A stretch of 64,000 nucleotides of DNA from Agrobacterium vaccinii (GCF_021310995.1 NZ_CP054151.1:599501-663500), one strand, 5' to 3'. Numbered from the stretch's first letter, positions 8,393 through 18,644 are shown. Notes: a model not told the origin generated them from the sequence alone. Made by a program: numbers and translations.

Positions 8393-9481
8393 TCAGATGC
8401 GGTCTTCCGTTGCCGCATCGAAAAGTGAGGCCATGGACATATCGAAAGCGAGCTTGACCTTCGTGCCCGGCGCAAAGCGGCGGTGGCCGCCGACTCGCAC
8501 GGACATGGTGTGACCGGCAAGCTTCAGCCAGATGAGATTATCCGCCCCCATCGGCTCTTCGATATCAACAACGGCGTCATGGATTTCACCACCGGTAATG
8601 TCGTTGTCGACACGCACATGCTCTGGCCGAACGCCAAGCACAGCCGTCGCTCCCGGCCTCAGTGCCGAAGACGCGTCATAACCATCCAGCGTGAAGCTGA
8701 CACCATTGGTGGCGAATACGACCTTGCCGTCTTTTTCCGCCAGTTCACCGCGCAGAAAGTTCATCGAAGGAGAGCCGATGAAGCCTGCCACGAACAGGTT
8801 CTTCGGCTTGTTGTAGATCGAAATCGGATCGTCCAACTGCTGAATGACACCGCTTTTCATGATGGCGATGCGGTCCGCCAGTGTCAGCGCTTCGATCTGG
8901 TCATGCGTGACATATATCATCGTGTTTTTCAGCGACTGGTGAAGCCGCTTGATTTCCACGCGCAGTTCAGAGCGCAGCTTGGCATCGAGGTTGGACAGCG
9001 GCTCATCGAACAGAAAGACATCCACGTCACGCACCAGCGCGCGCCCGATGGCCACACGTTGACGCTGACCGCCCGAAAGTTCTGCCGGTTTGCGTTTCAG
9101 CAGTGGCTCGATCTGGAGAATACCAGCGGCGCGCTTCACGCGCTTGTCGATTTCTTCTTTGGGAATTTTGGCCACTTGCAGGCCGAAGGACAGGTTCTTT
9201 TCGACCGTCATCTGCGGGTAAAGCGCGTAGGACTGGAACACCATGCCAATGCCTCGGTCCTTCGGCTCTTCCCAGGTGACGTTTCGATCCTTGATGAAGA
9301 TTTGACCTTCCGTAGGCTCCAGAAGTCCAGCAATGCAATTGAGCAATGTGGATTTTCCGCAGCCGGACGAGCCCAGAAGAACGAGGAACTCCCCTTCGTA
9401 TATATCGAGATTGAGATCCGAGAGCACGTTGACCGCACCGAAGGACAGAGACAGGTCGCGAATGGAGACGCTTTTATTCAT
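8393..9481 (-). CDS. Sugar ABC transporter ATPase (MalK/UgpC type)
   Basis: The 362-residue protein carries Walker A GSSGCGKST (37-45), the signature LSGGQRQR, Walker B with FLFDEPLSNLDA, and the switch histidine in YVTHDQ. A C-terminal TOBE-type regulatory domain follows (GVRPEHVRV and onward). This is the ATPase of CUT1 carbohydrate importers. It starts 5 bases after the MalG-type permease gene ends. The ATPase subfamily is often shared between importers, so substrate should not be inferred from it. Confidence 0.96.
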   Translation of the reverse strand: MNKSVSIRDLSLSFGAVNVLSDLNLDIYEGEFLVLLGSSGCGKSTLLNCIAGLLEPTEGQIFIKDRNVTWEEPKDRGIGMVFQSYALYPQMTVEKNLSFGLQVAKIPKEEIDKRVKRAAGILQIEPLLKRKPAELSGGQRQRVAIGRALVRDVDVFLFDEPLSNLDAKLRSELRVEIKRLHQSLKNTMIYVTHDQIEALTLADRIAIMKSGVIQQLDDPISIYNKPKNLFVAGFIGSPSMNFLRGELAEKDGKVVFATNGVSFTLDGYDASSALRPGATAVLGVRPEHVRVDNDITGGEIHDAVVDIEEPMGADNLIWLKLAGHTMSVRVGGHRRFAPGTKVKLAFDMSMASLFDAATEDRI

Positions 9482-9486
9482 GAAGC

Positions 9487-10428
9487 TTAACCTTTGACTG
9501 CGCCTGCGGCGATGCCGCGGACAAAAAGTCTGCCTGAAACGAAATAGACGAACAGCGGAACGGCACCGGTCAGAAGGGTCGCCGCCATATTGACGTTGTA
9601 TTCCTTCACGCCTTGAACCGAGTTGACGATGTTGTTGAGCTGAACCGTCATCGGGTAATATTCCGGTCTGGTGAAGACGACGCCAAACAGGAAGTCGTTC
9701 CAGATGCCGGTCACTTGCAAGATCATGGCCACCACGAAAATCGGCAGCGACATGGGCGCCATGATGCGGAAATAGATTTGCCAGAAATTAGCACCATCGA
9801 TGCGCGCTGCCTTGAACAACTCTTCCGGCAGACCCGCGAAGTAGTTGCGAAACAGCAGGGTGAGGATCGGCATGCCGAAAATCGTGTGCACGATAACGAG
9901 GCCTGTCAGCGTGCCATAAACGCCCATTTCCCGCAGAACGATCACGATCGGATAGATCATCACCTGATAGGGAATGAACGCACCGATGATGAGGATGGAG
10001 AAGAAAAACTCCGAGCCTTTGAACTTCCAGTTCGCCAATGCGTATCCACTGACCGATGCAATCACAATCGATACGATGGTGGATGGGAGCGTGATGAGCA
10101 CGGAGTTCCAGAAGCCACGTGACAGGCCATCGCAATTGAGACCGGTACAGGCATTGGACCATGCCTTGACCCACGGCTCAAAAGTAATTTCGAGCGGCGG
10201 AGCAAAGATGTTGCCCATGCGGATTTCAGGCATGCCTTTAAGCGATGTCACGACCATCACGTAAAGAGGTAACAGATAATAGAGCGCAGCAATGGTCAGG
10301 CTGCCATAGAGGATGATGTTGCGCCGGGACAGCCGCTTCTTAGGCTTGCGCCCGCGTGGACCATCGAGTTGGGAGGAGACGGGATCGACGCCTGCCGCGA
10401 CCGTATTCAGTGTCGAGATATTAGCCAC
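9487..10428 (-). CDS. Sugar ABC transporter permease (MalG type)
   Basis: 313 residues with six predicted transmembrane segments. The cytoplasmic EAA loop EELFKAARIDGANFWQIYF contacts the ATPase. It starts with GTG at 10428, preceded by GGAGGG, and overlaps the end of the upstream permease gene by 8 bases. The two permeases form the membrane channel of a CUT1 importer. Confidence 0.95.
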   Translation of the reverse strand: MANISTLNTVAAGVDPVSSQLDGPRGRKPKKRLSRRNIILYGSLTIAALYYLLPLYVMVVTSLKGMPEIRMGNIFAPPLEITFEPWVKAWSNACTGLNCDGLSRGFWNSVLITLPSTIVSIVIASVSGYALANWKFKGSEFFFSILIIGAFIPYQVMIYPIVIVLREMGVYGTLTGLVIVHTIFGMPILTLLFRNYFAGLPEELFKAARIDGANFWQIYFRIMAPMSLPIFVVAMILQVTGIWNDFLFGVVFTRPEYYPMTVQLNNIVNSVQGVKEYNVNMAATLLTGAVPLFVYFVSGRLFVRGIAAGAVKG

Positions 10429-11323
10429 GCTTGCGCCCTCCGAACTCGAGATAGGCCCATGGAACGACGATGATGGCGACCGTCAGCAGCATCATAGTAG
10501 ATGCGGCAAAGCCCTGCCCCAGGTTCTGCGCCTGGAACATATAGTCGTAGACGTATTTGGCAGGCACTTCGGATGCGATGCCGGGGCCGCCGCTGGTTTG
10601 CGCCACCACGAGGTCGTAGACCTTGACGATGCCGCTGGCGATGATGACCAAGGTAGTGATGAAAACCGGGCGCATCATCGGGATGACGATGAGGATATAG
10701 GTCTTCCACATGGGAATACCGTCCACACGAGAGGCCTTCCAAATGTCCTCATCGATCCCGCGCAGACCCGCCAGCATGAGGCACATGACGAGGCCAGTGC
10801 CTTGCCAAAGGGCGGCGATCAGAATTCCATAGATCACGAAATCCGAATTATAGAGCGGATCGAAGGTGAAGCTTTCCCAGCCCAGAGATCGAACAACGGC
10901 CTGGATGCCGAATTCCGGGTTCAACAGCCACTGCCAGACAAGGCCGGTGACGATGAAGGACAGGGCAAAGGGATAGAGAAAGATAGTTCTAAAGGTATTC
11001 TCGAACCTGATTTTCTGATCCATCAGCGCCGCCAGCACAAAGCCGATGACGAGACTGAAAATCAGCGAAAGAATGCCGTATATGGCTAGGTTCTGGATCG
11101 ATATCAGCCAACGGGGCGCCGCCCAGAGGCGTTCATATTGTTCAAAACCAATGAATGTCGCGCGAGGTAGCAATTTTGAATTCGTAAAGGAATAAACGAC
11201 TGTCCAGATCGTTCCGCCCATGAAGATGACCATCGCGGTCAGGATCATGGGGATAGATGCAATCTTTGAATTCAGATTGCGGAATAGCTGGTTGGGACGA
11301 CCAGAATGGCTTTTAACCGCCAT
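10421..11323 (-). CDS. Sugar ABC transporter permease (MalF type)
   Basis: The ATG at 11323 has GAGGAG seven bases upstream and gives 300 residues; the frame runs open to 11389 but nothing supports a longer protein. It has about six transmembrane segments and an EAA loop, EDIWKASRVDGIPMWKTY. It pairs with the overlapping MalG-type gene. A strong stem-loop separates it from the upstream binding-protein gene. Confidence 0.94.
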   Translation of the reverse strand: MAVKSHSGRPNQLFRNLNSKIASIPMILTAMVIFMGGTIWTVVYSFTNSKLLPRATFIGFEQYERLWAAPRWLISIQNLAIYGILSLIFSLVIGFVLAALMDQKIRFENTFRTIFLYPFALSFIVTGLVWQWLLNPEFGIQAVVRSLGWESFTFDPLYNSDFVIYGILIAALWQGTGLVMCLMLAGLRGIDEDIWKASRVDGIPMWKTYILIVIPMMRPVFITTLVIIASGIVKVYDLVVAQTSGGPGIASEVPAKYVYDYMFQAQNLGQGFAASTMMLLTVAIIVVPWAYLEFGGRKRG

Positions 11324-11431
11324 GTACCACTCCTCATCAATCATAAAGGTTGATTGCGCGGCGGGTAGCTTCAGCATATCCCGCGGCACGATTTTCCAGA
11401 CGCAAAATCAGGGGCGTCGAGTAAGGAGGCG

Positions 11432-11468
11432 TCTGTCACCGGCAAACGTAAGCGTTTGCGGTGACAGA
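11432..11468 (-). promoter_or_regulatory. Strong intercistronic stem-loop between binding-protein and permease genes
   Basis: TCTGTCACC (11432-11440) pairs with GGTGACAGA (11460-11468), and GCAAACG (11442-11448) with CGTTTGC (11453-11459). A single bulged G interrupts the stem, which closes on a TAAG loop. This 16-bp helix starts about 10 bases past the binding-protein stop and has no T-run. By analogy with malE-malF and similar operons it probably shields the upstream mRNA from 3' exonucleases or partially terminates, keeping binding protein in excess over permease. The inner CAAACG/CGTTTG palindrome could also bind a regulator. Confidence 0.6.
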
Positions 11469-11477
11469 CAAAGAAGA

Positions 11478-12713
11478 TCAGTCTGCTGAGGCAATAATGT
11501 CAGCAAAACGCTTCTGTGCAGCCTCGGCAGTGAGGGACGCATTGGCAAAAAACTCGGACATCAAGTCCTCTTTTTGCTTTTGCGTATCGGCGGAGATCAA
11601 CTGATCCGTGCTTGCCAGCACATTGCCCTTCGCCAAGATATCCAGACCCTTTTTCATGCAGTCGTTCGCGACACCGAGGTCAACGTCCGAGCGGATGGGA
11701 AGCGAACCCTTCTTCAGGTTGAAGGCCAACTGTGTCTTGGGATCGACGATCACTTCAGCCAGAACTTCCTGCGCCTTGGACTTCGCTTCGTCTTTCAACA
11801 GAGGGAAATAGAAGGCGTCGCCATTTGCTGTCAGATATTCGTTGAGGCCAAGGCCTGGAAGGCAGGTGTAATCGGTTCCCGCTTTCATATTCGCAAGCTG
11901 GAATTCACCCTGTGCCCAGTCACCCATGATCTGACCGCCAGCCTTGCCGGTGATGACCATGTTCGTCGCCTGGTTCCAGTCTTGAACGTTGGAACCCTTT
12001 GTCAGCTTGCGGGCTTCGTCGGCAGCAGCGAAAATCTTCTGCATGTCCGGTCCGGCGGCAACCTCGGCGTCCTTATCCTTGTAGACCTTTTCGTAAAGGT
12101 CCTTGCCTCCCATCGCAATCAACAGCGTGTCGAACAGACCATTGGCCTGCCATGCCTGACCACCCAGCGCGAGCGGTTGAATTCCGGCCTTTTGCAAAGC
12201 AGGCGCTGCGGCGATGAACTCCGTCCAGTTCTTGGGAACCTCTACGCCAGCCTTCTTGAAAGCTGCATTGGAAAGCCAAAGCCATTGCCACGAGTGAATA
12301 TTGACGGGCGCACAATAAATCTTGCCGTCGATCGTGCAGCTTTCGAGCAGGCTGGCTGGCTTGATGATCTCTTTCCAGTTGCCCTTTTCAGCGACGTCTG
12401 TCAGATCCCGCATCAAACCGGACTGCGCCAATTCTTCTGCCTGACGACCGTGGTTGAACTGGGTCGCACCCATCGGATCACCGCCGGTGATGCGGCTGAT
12501 CATGATTGGTCTGGCCGTACCACCCGATCCGGCAATGGCGCCGTCCACCCACTTATTTCCGGTTGCATCAAAAGCCTTGGCGAGCTCTCCCACCGCCGCG
12601 GCCTCACTACCGGATGTCCACCAGTGTGTTACTTCCAGGTCTGTCGCCCCGGCAATACTTGCCGGAAGCATCACACCAGCCGACAGAACGGCCAAAATAA
12701 AACGAATGCGCAT
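11478..12713 (-). CDS. Sugar ABC transporter substrate-binding protein
   Basis: A 411-residue extracellular solute-binding protein. It has a signal peptide (about residues 1-23, ending ASIAGA), then LEVTHWWTSGSEAAAV, typical of family 1 sugar-binding proteins, and an aromatic-rich mid region (HSWQWLWLSNAAF). GGAGGAG precedes the ATG. As the first gene of the operon it should be the most highly expressed. The sugar is not identifiable by eye. Confidence 0.94.
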   Translation of the reverse strand: MRIRFILAVLSAGVMLPASIAGATDLEVTHWWTSGSEAAAVGELAKAFDATGNKWVDGAIAGSGGTARPIMISRITGGDPMGATQFNHGRQAEELAQSGLMRDLTDVAEKGNWKEIIKPASLLESCTIDGKIYCAPVNIHSWQWLWLSNAAFKKAGVEVPKNWTEFIAAAPALQKAGIQPLALGGQAWQANGLFDTLLIAMGGKDLYEKVYKDKDAEVAAGPDMQKIFAAADEARKLTKGSNVQDWNQATNMVITGKAGGQIMGDWAQGEFQLANMKAGTDYTCLPGLGLNEYLTANGDAFYFPLLKDEAKSKAQEVLAEVIVDPKTQLAFNLKKGSLPIRSDVDLGVANDCMKKGLDILAKGNVLASTDQLISADTQKQKEDLMSEFFANASLTAEAAQKRFADIIASAD

Positions 12714-13484
12714 GAGTCTCCTCCCTCACTGAAACGTTGCCGTAAAAACCTATTCGAATCATCCCCCTTCTGCAACAGCACCGGTCATAAAAAATTAAGA
12801 CTCGTAATTACTGATTTATATCAATGCTTTGAACTGTTTCGTCGGCCAGATTTTCGTTCGTCCAGACGCGATTTACAGCGGCCTGTGAAAAATGGCTGAT
12901 AATTTCTTTGGCTGTGACGATCACGGAGCGTGAGAGGTCGTAACCACGGATATGAGGCACCTGTACCTGCGCTTCACAGGAACGTTATCGAGTAACGACG
13001 ACGATACTCTTATCAACTTTATGTAACGTCACGGTGTTTGAGTACCATATATCATCGGTAGTAAATCTGATATATTGCCGACAGGCATTTTGAATTAAGG
13101 CAGCGCAACCATACATCTTAAGGAATGCGACTAATCGCAACCTGGCTTAACGACGCATTAACTAGTCCGCGCATATGAATATGGCTAATATAACAAGCGG
13201 AACCAACAGATAGCGGCGCATCACCGCAGTTGTGCACCGCTATAACGGGTTGCATGAAGCCGACCCGATTTCAACAATGTATCGATTTGAAACGCTGTCC
13301 AGGTTCGACTGGATGGTGCGGTCATGGCTGTGTCTAGCGCTTGGCGCATGCCCGATGCAAATCCTCAAAACAAACTGTCAACGCCGACATGCGTACCAAT
13401 ACGCGTGCCTGATCGTTGCTGGGTGCGGATCATACTTCTTCGCTGGCCAGAGCGAAAAGCAACAGGGGACGTTTAGGAAAACTG
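12714..13484. other. Divergent intergenic region (771 bp) without a convincing gene
   Basis: This stretch separates the leftward sugar operon from the rightward chemotaxis operon and should hold both promoters. It is clearly more AT-rich than its surroundings, especially 12780-12830 and 13000-13200. The only sizeable frame (13232-13549) has atypical composition and overlaps the STAS gene, so I do not call it. No clear operator or RNA gene was recognised. Confidence 0.5.
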
Positions 13485-13799
13485 ATGACACCAGAAATAC
13501 TCAATCTGCCTCCTTCGCTTTCCATACGGGGCATCTCTGCCATTCATGAAACGCTTTTCGAGGCGTTGCAGATGAACAAGGCCGTCACGGTCGACATCCC
13601 GGCAGATGCCCACGCGGACCTCAGCTTTATCCAGCTTATCGAAGCATCGCGGCTCTATGCCCGCGCCGAAGGCAAATACATCACACTTACAAAACCGGCT
13701 TCGCCAGCAATTGTCGACACCCTGCGGCGGGGCGGTTTTCTGACCGACATGGACGAGGCCTCTCGCCTCTTCTGGCTGCATGGAAAGGAAATACAATGA
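13485..13799 (+). CDS. STAS-domain protein heading the chemotaxis operon
   Basis: A 104-residue protein consistent with a lone STAS domain: a short strand with MNKAVTVDIPAD, then DLSFIQLIEASRLYARAEGK where the phosphorylatable Ser of anti-sigma antagonists normally lies. The ATG at 13485 is preceded by AGGAA. It overlaps cheY by 4 bases, so it is the first cistron of the che operon. Small STAS proteins at this position are known from alphaproteobacterial chemotaxis clusters. Its exact role is unknown. Confidence 0.75.
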   Translation: MTPEILNLPPSLSIRGISAIHETLFEALQMNKAVTVDIPADAHADLSFIQLIEASRLYARAEGKYITLTKPASPAIVDTLRRGGFLTDMDEASRLFWLHGKEIQ

Positions 13800-14164
13800 G
13801 CGCCAACATTCTCACCGTCGATGACTCTGCAAGCATCAGAATGACCACCAAAATTGCCCTGACGAATGCAGGTTATCAGGTAACGGAAGCGGTTGATGGC
13901 GCAGATGGCCTTACCAAAGCCAAGGCTGGCACGTTCGATCTCATCGTCACCGATCTGAACATGCCCAACATGAACGGCCTGGAAATGATCGAAGCGCTGC
14001 GCCAGTCGCCTGCGCATACCGGCATTCCCATCATCTTTCTGACCACGGAATCGGACGCAGACATGAAGGCCCGCGCGAAAGCCGCCGGTGCCACGGGCTG
14101 GGTCACGAAGCCTTTCGACCCGGAAAATCTCGTAAAAATTGCTAAAAAGGTTCTTGGTAGATGA
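13796..14164 (+). CDS. cheY: Chemotaxis response regulator CheY
   Basis: 122 residues, a single receiver domain. The acid pair is in VDDS (residues 9-10), the phosphorylation site is Asp53 in VTDLNMP, followed by the switch Thr in FLTTES and Lys in VTKPFDP. It overlaps both its upstream STAS gene and the downstream cheA by 4 bases. It should either control the flagellar motor or act as a phosphate sink, since rhizobia often have several CheY proteins. Confidence 0.94.
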   Translation: MSANILTVDDSASIRMTTKIALTNAGYQVTEAVDGADGLTKAKAGTFDLIVTDLNMPNMNGLEMIEALRQSPAHTGIPIIFLTTESDADMKARAKAAGATGWVTKPFDPENLVKIAKKVLGR

Positions 14165-16152
14165 ATATACTGGACCCCATTCAGGTTTTCAGAACAGAAG
14201 CGGCAGAGCTTTTCGAGCAGATCGAAAGCGGTTTGCTCGACCTGTTGCATGATCTGTCCAATCAGGGACAGATCGATGCCGTTTTTCGCGGCCTGCATAC
14301 CCTCAAGGGGTCCGGTGCCATGTTCGGCTTCGAAGCCTTGGCAGCCTTCACCCACCATTGTGAAACCGCATTCGACCGCGTTCGCAAGGGCGAAGTCCCT
14401 GCAAGCAGTGAACTGATCGCAGCCGTGCTGGAAGCGCAGGATCACATGCGTTGCCTGGTCGACAATCCGGCCCGTGCGCTGCCCGAGACCGGCGACCGTC
14501 TTCTGGCCAAATTGCAGGCAGCAGTCGGCACCGACGCGACGGGTACGGTCCATCACGTCCAGCCTGTGGCGACGAAGAAAGCAGACGCACCTTCTGTCGC
14601 AACATGGCAGATCAATTTCAGCCTGCCCTCCAACGCAATGGCCAACGGCACCAATCCCCTTGGCCTTCTGGATGAGCTGGCGGAACTGGGTGACTGCACG
14701 ATTGTAGCCAACACCAGCGCCATTCCGGCTATCGACAGCATCGACCCGACCAATCTCTATCTCTCGTGGAAAGTCACACTCACCACCGACAAGCCACGTT
14801 CCGCCATCGACGACGTCTTCATTTTCGTCATGGATGAGATGGAGATCGATGTCAAAAAGCTCACCGACGAGCCTGCTCCTTCCGCCGAAATCGTGCCACC
14901 TCTGGCACCTGTCGAAGAGGCCGCAAAGGCAAATCCGGCAGCAGCGCAGGCAGCCGCCGATAGCAAGCAAAACAAGGGCGCGGAAAACGTCCGCGTTCCT
15001 GCCGAGCGCCTTGATGAACTGATGGACCGCGTCGGCGAACTCGTCATTGCCCAGTCGCGCCTGTCACAGTTGGCAAACACGAGCGTCGATATTCAGCTTC
15101 GCTCCGTATCGGAAGATGTGGAGCGCCTCTCCGGTGAACTGCGCGACACGATGATGGTGCTGCGCATGGTGCCTATCGCCCAGCTTTTCAGCCGCTTCCG
15201 CCGTCTGACACACGATTTGGCCCGCGAAACCGGCAAGCAGATCGAGCTTGTGACCGAAGGCGAGTCCACCGAGGTGGACAAGGTCGTCATCGAGCGTCTG
15301 GCCGATCCGCTGGTGCATCTCGTTCGCAACTCCTGCGACCACGGCCTTGAAACGCCGGAAGAACGTATTGCCGCTGGCAAAAAGCCTGCGGGACAGGTCA
15401 CACTCGTTGCCCGCCAGACCGGTGGCGACGTGACGATCACCATCAAGGACGATGGTCGCGGCATCGACCGCCAGCGCGTCCGGGCCAAAGCGGAATCGTC
15501 GGGCCTCGTCGCCGCGGGTGCAAACCTGTCCGATCAGGAACTCCTGCAGATGATCTTCGAGCCCGGCTTTTCCACCGCCGCTGCCGTCACCAATCTGTCG
15601 GGTCGCGGCGTCGGCATGGATGTCGTGAAAAAAACAATCGAAGCGCTGCGCGGGACCATCAACGTCTCCAGCACCGCAGGCGTCGGTTCCGAAATCACCC
15701 TCGCCATTCCGCTGACGCTGGCCATCATCGATGGTCTGCTCGTGCGGGTCGGCAACGGTTGCTACGTCATTCCGCTTTCGGCGGTGGAGGAATGCCTGGA
15801 GCTTTCCCCGGAAAACGACGTCAAATCGCGTGGCCGTTCCTTCATATCGCTGCGTGAAAGCCTCGTGCCCTTCATCCGTCTGCGCGAACTGTTCCAGACA
15901 GGCACCAGCCCTGACCAGTTCCAGAAAGTCGTCGTCATTTCCACGGGGTCCGAGCGTGTCGGTCTCGTCGTGGACCAGATCATCGGCGACCACCAGACCG
16001 TTATCAAGGCCATGTCGAAACTTCACCATGACGTCGCGACCTTTTCGGGCGCGACCATTCTGGGAGACGGCAGCGTCGCCCTCATTCTCGATGTCGGACA
16101 CCTGGTCATTGCAGGCCAGCAGCAGGAGGCGCATATGCGTATTGCCGGATGA
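14161..16152 (+). CDS. cheA: Chemotaxis histidine kinase CheA
   Basis: A 663-residue CheA. The N-terminal HPt domain has the phosphoryl-accepting His46 in HTLKGSGAMFG. A variable linker rich in Ala/Pro runs about 235-280, followed by the dimerisation helices (VPAERLDELMDRVGELV). The HATPase domain has NSCDHG, DDGRGID and GRGVGMDVV, and a C-terminal CheW-like domain ends the protein. It autophosphorylates in response to receptors and passes phosphate to CheY and CheB. It is coupled to cheY upstream and cheW downstream by ATGA overlaps. Confidence 0.97.
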   Translation: MNILDPIQVFRTEAAELFEQIESGLLDLLHDLSNQGQIDAVFRGLHTLKGSGAMFGFEALAAFTHHCETAFDRVRKGEVPASSELIAAVLEAQDHMRCLVDNPARALPETGDRLLAKLQAAVGTDATGTVHHVQPVATKKADAPSVATWQINFSLPSNAMANGTNPLGLLDELAELGDCTIVANTSAIPAIDSIDPTNLYLSWKVTLTTDKPRSAIDDVFIFVMDEMEIDVKKLTDEPAPSAEIVPPLAPVEEAAKANPAAAQAAADSKQNKGAENVRVPAERLDELMDRVGELVIAQSRLSQLANTSVDIQLRSVSEDVERLSGELRDTMMVLRMVPIAQLFSRFRRLTHDLARETGKQIELVTEGESTEVDKVVIERLADPLVHLVRNSCDHGLETPEERIAAGKKPAGQVTLVARQTGGDVTITIKDDGRGIDRQRVRAKAESSGLVAAGANLSDQELLQMIFEPGFSTAAAVTNLSGRGVGMDVVKKTIEALRGTINVSSTAGVGSEITLAIPLTLAIIDGLLVRVGNGCYVIPLSAVEECLELSPENDVKSRGRSFISLRESLVPFIRLRELFQTGTSPDQFQKVVVISTGSERVGLVVDQIIGDHQTVIKAMSKLHHDVATFSGATILGDGSVALILDVGHLVIAGQQQEAHMRIAG

Positions 16153-16691
16153 ACCAGCCTCTCTTGAAACAGCCAGACGATATGTGGGCAAGCCGCGAAG
16201 ATCTGGAAGTTCTGACCTTCAGCATCGAGGGCGAAACATTCGCCATCGAAGCGGTTCTGGTTCAGGAAATTCTCGATCTGTTGCCTGAAACAGCCGTTCC
16301 CGGCAGCAAGCCTTTCGTCGCCAGCGTCATCAACTTCCGCGGCAAGGTCATTCCGCTTGCGGATATCCGACTGGCATTCGGCATGGGCGCTGCGGAAAAG
16401 ACCATCGACAGCCGCATCGTCGTCATCGAACTTCCTATGGAAGGCGAGCGCACCCTGATCGGCCTTCGCACCGACAAGGTCTACGAAGTCACTACGTTTT
16501 CCAAAACGGCGAGCGAGCAGCCGCCGAGCGTGGGCATGCGGTGGCGTCCCGATTACATCAATTGCCTCATCAAACGGGGCAGCGAATTCGTCATTCTTCC
16601 CAACCTGAATGCGATTTTTACCTCACAGCCTGACGCATCCGCCAAGGGCACCTCCCGCAACAACGTCATCGAACTCTCTAAGGAATTCTAG
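16149..16691 (+). CDS. cheW: Chemotaxis coupling protein CheW
   Basis: 180 residues with the CheW fold: [21 protein letters not shown] at the N-terminus, then [21 protein letters not shown], the conserved receptor/CheA-binding segment. It bridges the chemoreceptors and CheA. It overlaps cheA by 4 bases, and the first receptor gene starts just after its stop. A second, different cheW copy lies at 22517. Confidence 0.94.
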   Translation: MNQPLLKQPDDMWASREDLEVLTFSIEGETFAIEAVLVQEILDLLPETAVPGSKPFVASVINFRGKVIPLADIRLAFGMGAAEKTIDSRIVVIELPMEGERTLIGLRTDKVYEVTTFSKTASEQPPSVGMRWRPDYINCLIKRGSEFVILPNLNAIFTSQPDASAKGTSRNNVIELSKEF

Positions 16692-16692
16692 A

Positions 16693-18510
16693 ATGCGATT
16701 TACCATTAAGATGAAGCTAGCTGTCGCATTCGGATTCCTGATCTTGATGCTCGCAGGAACAGCCGGATACGGCATTTTCAGCCTTGGCGTCGCAAAGGGT
16801 GCGATGGATGACGTCGTAGACGGCACCGTCGTACGCCTCGACAAGACACACCAGATCAACGCCCTGTCGCTTTCCATGGTCCGTGCGCAGAAGAACCTGA
16901 TTCTGGCGACATCGCCGCAGGAAGCACAAAAACACATCGCGACCAGCAACGAAATCCGCGGTGAGATGGACAAGATGATTGCTGACATGGCAGCAACGGC
17001 GAGCGCCGAAACGCGCGGCTACTGGACCGACCTGCAGACAATCACCAAGGCATTCGAGACGAGCGACGAACGCGTTCGCGAATATGTGGCCGAAGGCAAT
17101 GTCTCCGCCGCATCGACTTACTCTTCGGGTGAAGGCCGTGTGGCTGCAAGCGCACTGACGCAGAAACTCGATGAAGGCGTGCAGATGAACCGCACACGCC
17201 TTAACGAAGCCAAACAGTCTGCCGCTTCCGAATACGAGCAGACACGCATGATGCTGATTGCCGCATCGATTGCAGCCGTTGTTATTGCGGTGATGACAGC
17301 ACTTTGGATTGCCTTGGGTATCAGCAGCGGCCTTCGTAAGATCATGACCGTGGCAGAAGCCGTGTCGGTTGGCGATCTTGATCAGGAAGTTGAGATCAAG
17401 ACCAACGATGAGATCAAGGATCTGGTTAACCGCATCAACGTCATGACCGGCAATCTGCGCAACACTGCAAGCGTTGCAAACGAAATTGCAGACGGTAACC
17501 TGACAGTCACGCCAAGACCGCTTTCTGACAAGGACACGCTTGGTATTTCTCTTCAGCGCATGGTCGAGCGCCTCCGTGGCGTGGTTTCGGATGCACTGAC
17601 CGCCGCAGACAACGTCTCGTCCGGTAGCCAGGAACTGTCGGCAAGCTCCGAGCAGCTGTCGCAGGGTGCGACGGAACAGGCATCGTCTGCCGAAGAGGCA
17701 TCCGCTTCGATGGAACAGATGGCCGCCAACATCAAGCAGAACGCCGACAACGCCGCCCAGACCGAGAAGATCGCCCGCCAGTCTTCCAAGGATGCGGAAG
17801 CCAGTGGCGAGGCCGTGGGCCGTGCCGTCTCTGCCATGCGCACCATTGCAGAAAAGATTTCCATCGTTCAGGAAATCGCCCGTCAGACCGACCTTCTCGC
17901 TCTGAACGCTGCCGTCGAAGCAGCCCGTGCAGGTGAGCATGGCAAGGGCTTTGCCGTCGTCGCTTCCGAAGTCCGCAAGCTGGCAGAACGCAGCCAGGCC
18001 GCTGCTGCCGAAATCTCTTCGCTGTCGGGCGAGACCGTACAGGTCGCAACCGAAGCCGGTGATATGCTGAACCGTCTGGTGCCGGATATCCGCAAGACCG
18101 CCGAATTGGTCTCGGAAATCTCTGCCGCCTGCCGCGAGCAGGACATCGGTGCCAGCCAGATCAATGAAGCGATCCAGCAGCTTGATCTCGTCACCCAGCA
18201 GAACTCCGGCGCATCTGAAGAAATGTCCGCAACCTCGGAAGAGCTGGCAGCACAGGCCGAAGAGCTACAGGCCAGCATTGCCTTCTTCAAGGTAGAGCGC
18301 GGAAATTCCGGCTATGCCCAGAAGACACAGGCACCAGCACGGGCTTCCGCACCGGCACCGCGTCAGGCCGCAAAACCTGCCGCACCGGCACGCCGCCCGA
18401 CGCAGGACCAGTCCATCCACGCGCAACAGGCTCGCGCCAAGGGCTTTGCATTGGACATGTCCATGGGCGGCCCGGATGCCAGCGACGCCGATTTCCGCGA
18501 AAGCGCGTAA
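16693..18510 (+). CDS. Methyl-accepting chemotaxis protein 1
   Basis: 605 residues starting at ATG 16693. A transmembrane helix (about 8-30), a mostly helical periplasmic domain, a second transmembrane helix (about 190-210), HAMP-like repeats and a long cytoplasmic signalling domain follow. The receptor tip reads [25 protein letters not shown]. After the methylation helices comes an Ala/Pro linker and the tail [20 protein letters not shown]. From about 17590 onward the DNA is nearly identical to the next receptor gene. The sensed ligand cannot be deduced. Confidence 0.94.
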   Translation: MRFTIKMKLAVAFGFLILMLAGTAGYGIFSLGVAKGAMDDVVDGTVVRLDKTHQINALSLSMVRAQKNLILATSPQEAQKHIATSNEIRGEMDKMIADMAATASAETRGYWTDLQTITKAFETSDERVREYVAEGNVSAASTYSSGEGRVAASALTQKLDEGVQMNRTRLNEAKQSAASEYEQTRMMLIAASIAAVVIAVMTALWIALGISSGLRKIMTVAEAVSVGDLDQEVEIKTNDEIKDLVNRINVMTGNLRNTASVANEIADGNLTVTPRPLSDKDTLGISLQRMVERLRGVVSDALTAADNVSSGSQELSASSEQLSQGATEQASSAEEASASMEQMAANIKQNADNAAQTEKIARQSSKDAEASGEAVGRAVSAMRTIAEKISIVQEIARQTDLLALNAAVEAARAGEHGKGFAVVASEVRKLAERSQAAAAEISSLSGETVQVATEAGDMLNRLVPDIRKTAELVSEISAACREQDIGASQINEAIQQLDLVTQQNSGASEEMSATSEELAAQAEELQASIAFFKVERGNSGYAQKTQAPARASAPAPRQAAKPAAPARRPTQDQSIHAQQARAKGFALDMSMGGPDASDADFRESA

Positions 18511-18536
18511 AACCTCTTCTTTTGAAGGACAGAATT

Positions 18537-18562
18537 GACGGCAGGCGCTGCAGCCTGTCGTC
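18537..18562 (+). terminator. Stem-loop between mcp 1 and mcp 2
   Basis: GACGGCAGGC (18537-18546) pairs with GCCTGTCGTC (18553-18562), with one G-T wobble, around a 6-base loop. It lies 26 bases past the mcp 1 stop. Without a T-run it may be an mRNA-stabilising or attenuating element inside the operon rather than a full terminator. Confidence 0.45.
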
Positions 18563-18644
18563 CGGGCTTACTGAAGCTCATTTACATGCGGCGCATTGGC
18601 AATGATGAGCCTAGCCCCACACCTCGCTCTTCTGGAGATATGCA

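Noticed and set aside
13060..13083. Possible sigma-28 promoter (TAAA ... GCCGACA)
   Set aside because: The spacer is 11 bases where about 15 is expected, and the second box is imperfect.
13232..13549. 105-residue frame upstream of the chemotaxis operon
   Set aside because: No ribosome-binding site, Cys/His-rich odd composition and overlap with the well-supported STAS gene.
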